Origin: Paenibacillus peoriae KCTC 3763
Lineage (GTDB): Bacteria; Bacillota; Bacilli; Paenibacillales; Paenibacillaceae
Assembly: GCF_000236805.1 (NCBI RefSeq)
Contig: NZ_AGFX01000041.1
Span: forward strand, 186,001-250,000
Length of the DNA: 64,000 nt
Direction of reading: 5' to 3'
Of this stretch, positions 63,921 to 64,000 are shown in pieces; the stretch's first letter is position 1, and the number at the start of each line of letters is the position of its first letter. The notes below the pieces were generated by a model. That model saw only the letters and a list, made by a program, of their open reading frames with translations. It did no database searches and was not told the DNA's origin. Made by a program: the position numbers and the translations under genes.

Positions 63921-64000
63921 ATGTCCATCAAAAAAACAACGATTCAAATCATCGGATCGGGCATCTTGCAGGATGACGTACTCATGGTCGGCGAGTCCTT
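63921..64000 (+). CDS. Unrecognised protein, N-terminal 26 residues (runs off right edge)
   Basis: An ATG at 63921, 7 nt after GGAAGGAGA, opens a frame (MSIKKTTIQIIGSGILQDDV onward) that is still open at the window end. Too little is seen for a family assignment; the strand-like pattern suggests a soluble alpha/beta protein. The good ribosome site is the main support. Confidence 0.55.
   Translation, partial: MSIKKTTIQIIGSGILQDDVLMVGES

Overview
The window looks like chromosome of an endospore-forming Firmicute, most likely Paenibacillus, probably near the P. polymyxa group (inference). Support comes from spore genes (alpha/beta SASP, ytrH-ytrI, ytvI, ytaF), a Bacillales core gene order (dnaE / accD-accA / pyk / ytvI / citZ-icd-mdh / phoR-phoP / polA-mutM-ytaF-coaE / nrdR), a PL10 pectate lyase and a Btr-like siderophore regulator. 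No IS element, prophage, integrase, CRISPR array or rRNA is visible.

Region 1 (1-14.85 kb) is accessory. It holds a nitrate-linked run (an unrecognised edge gene, a hemerythrin protein and a NarK fused to PAS), a recombination scar joining a broken lpd end to a headless tetR, a lone radical SAM/SPASM protein, and a MerR-GNAT-hydrolase operon behind a textbook 19-bp-spacer MerR promoter. A secreted Kelch protein, a siderophore uptake set (two permeases, binding protein, AraC-type regulator; no ATPase) and a membrane protein plus lipase-like hydrolase follow.

Region 2 (14.86-24.03 kb) is an AT-rich catabolic island for rhamnogalacturonan-type pectin fragments: L-rhamnose mutarotase, a YesM/YesN-type two-component system, an orphan sugar-binding lipoprotein, a GH105 hydrolase, a GPH symporter and a sugar isomerase/epimerase. 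It is bracketed by an imperfect ~50-bp direct repeat containing the 3' end and downstream terminator of the tRNA-Lys at its right edge, so it looks like a tRNA-targeted insertion or duplication.

Region 3 (24.0-36.5 kb) is core: tRNA-Lys, tRNA-Ala, nrdR, a SASP, lytic transglycosylase, coaE, ytaF, mutM, polA. It runs into a phosphate block: phoU, pstB, a CBS-plus-chemoreceptor-signalling protein, phoP and phoR. Region 4 (36.5-47 kb) has an SDR, an LtrA-like protein, the citZ-icd-mdh TCA operon, ytvI, fxsA, a thioesterase and the pectate lyase. Region 5 (47.2-52 kb) is a complete pstSCAB operon with a divergent LysR gene. Region 6 (52.2-64 kb) carries pyk, accA, accD, dnaE, ytrH-ytrI, ytoI-like and ytpI-like genes and a YlbF-family gene.

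The clearest regulatory pattern is a local Pho regulon. TT(A/T)ACA-type PhoP half-sites at 11-bp steps, ending 9-11 nt before a TANAAT -10, lie upstream of phoP, the CBS-chemoreceptor gene, pstB-phoU and (degenerate) pstS. A second unusual feature is a fold-back repeat family with one 116-bp and one 51-bp copy that share an arm sequence. Start codons were reassigned where a Shine-Dalgarno sequence clearly favoured an internal start. All function calls rest on reading motifs and family resemblance by eye; no search was run.
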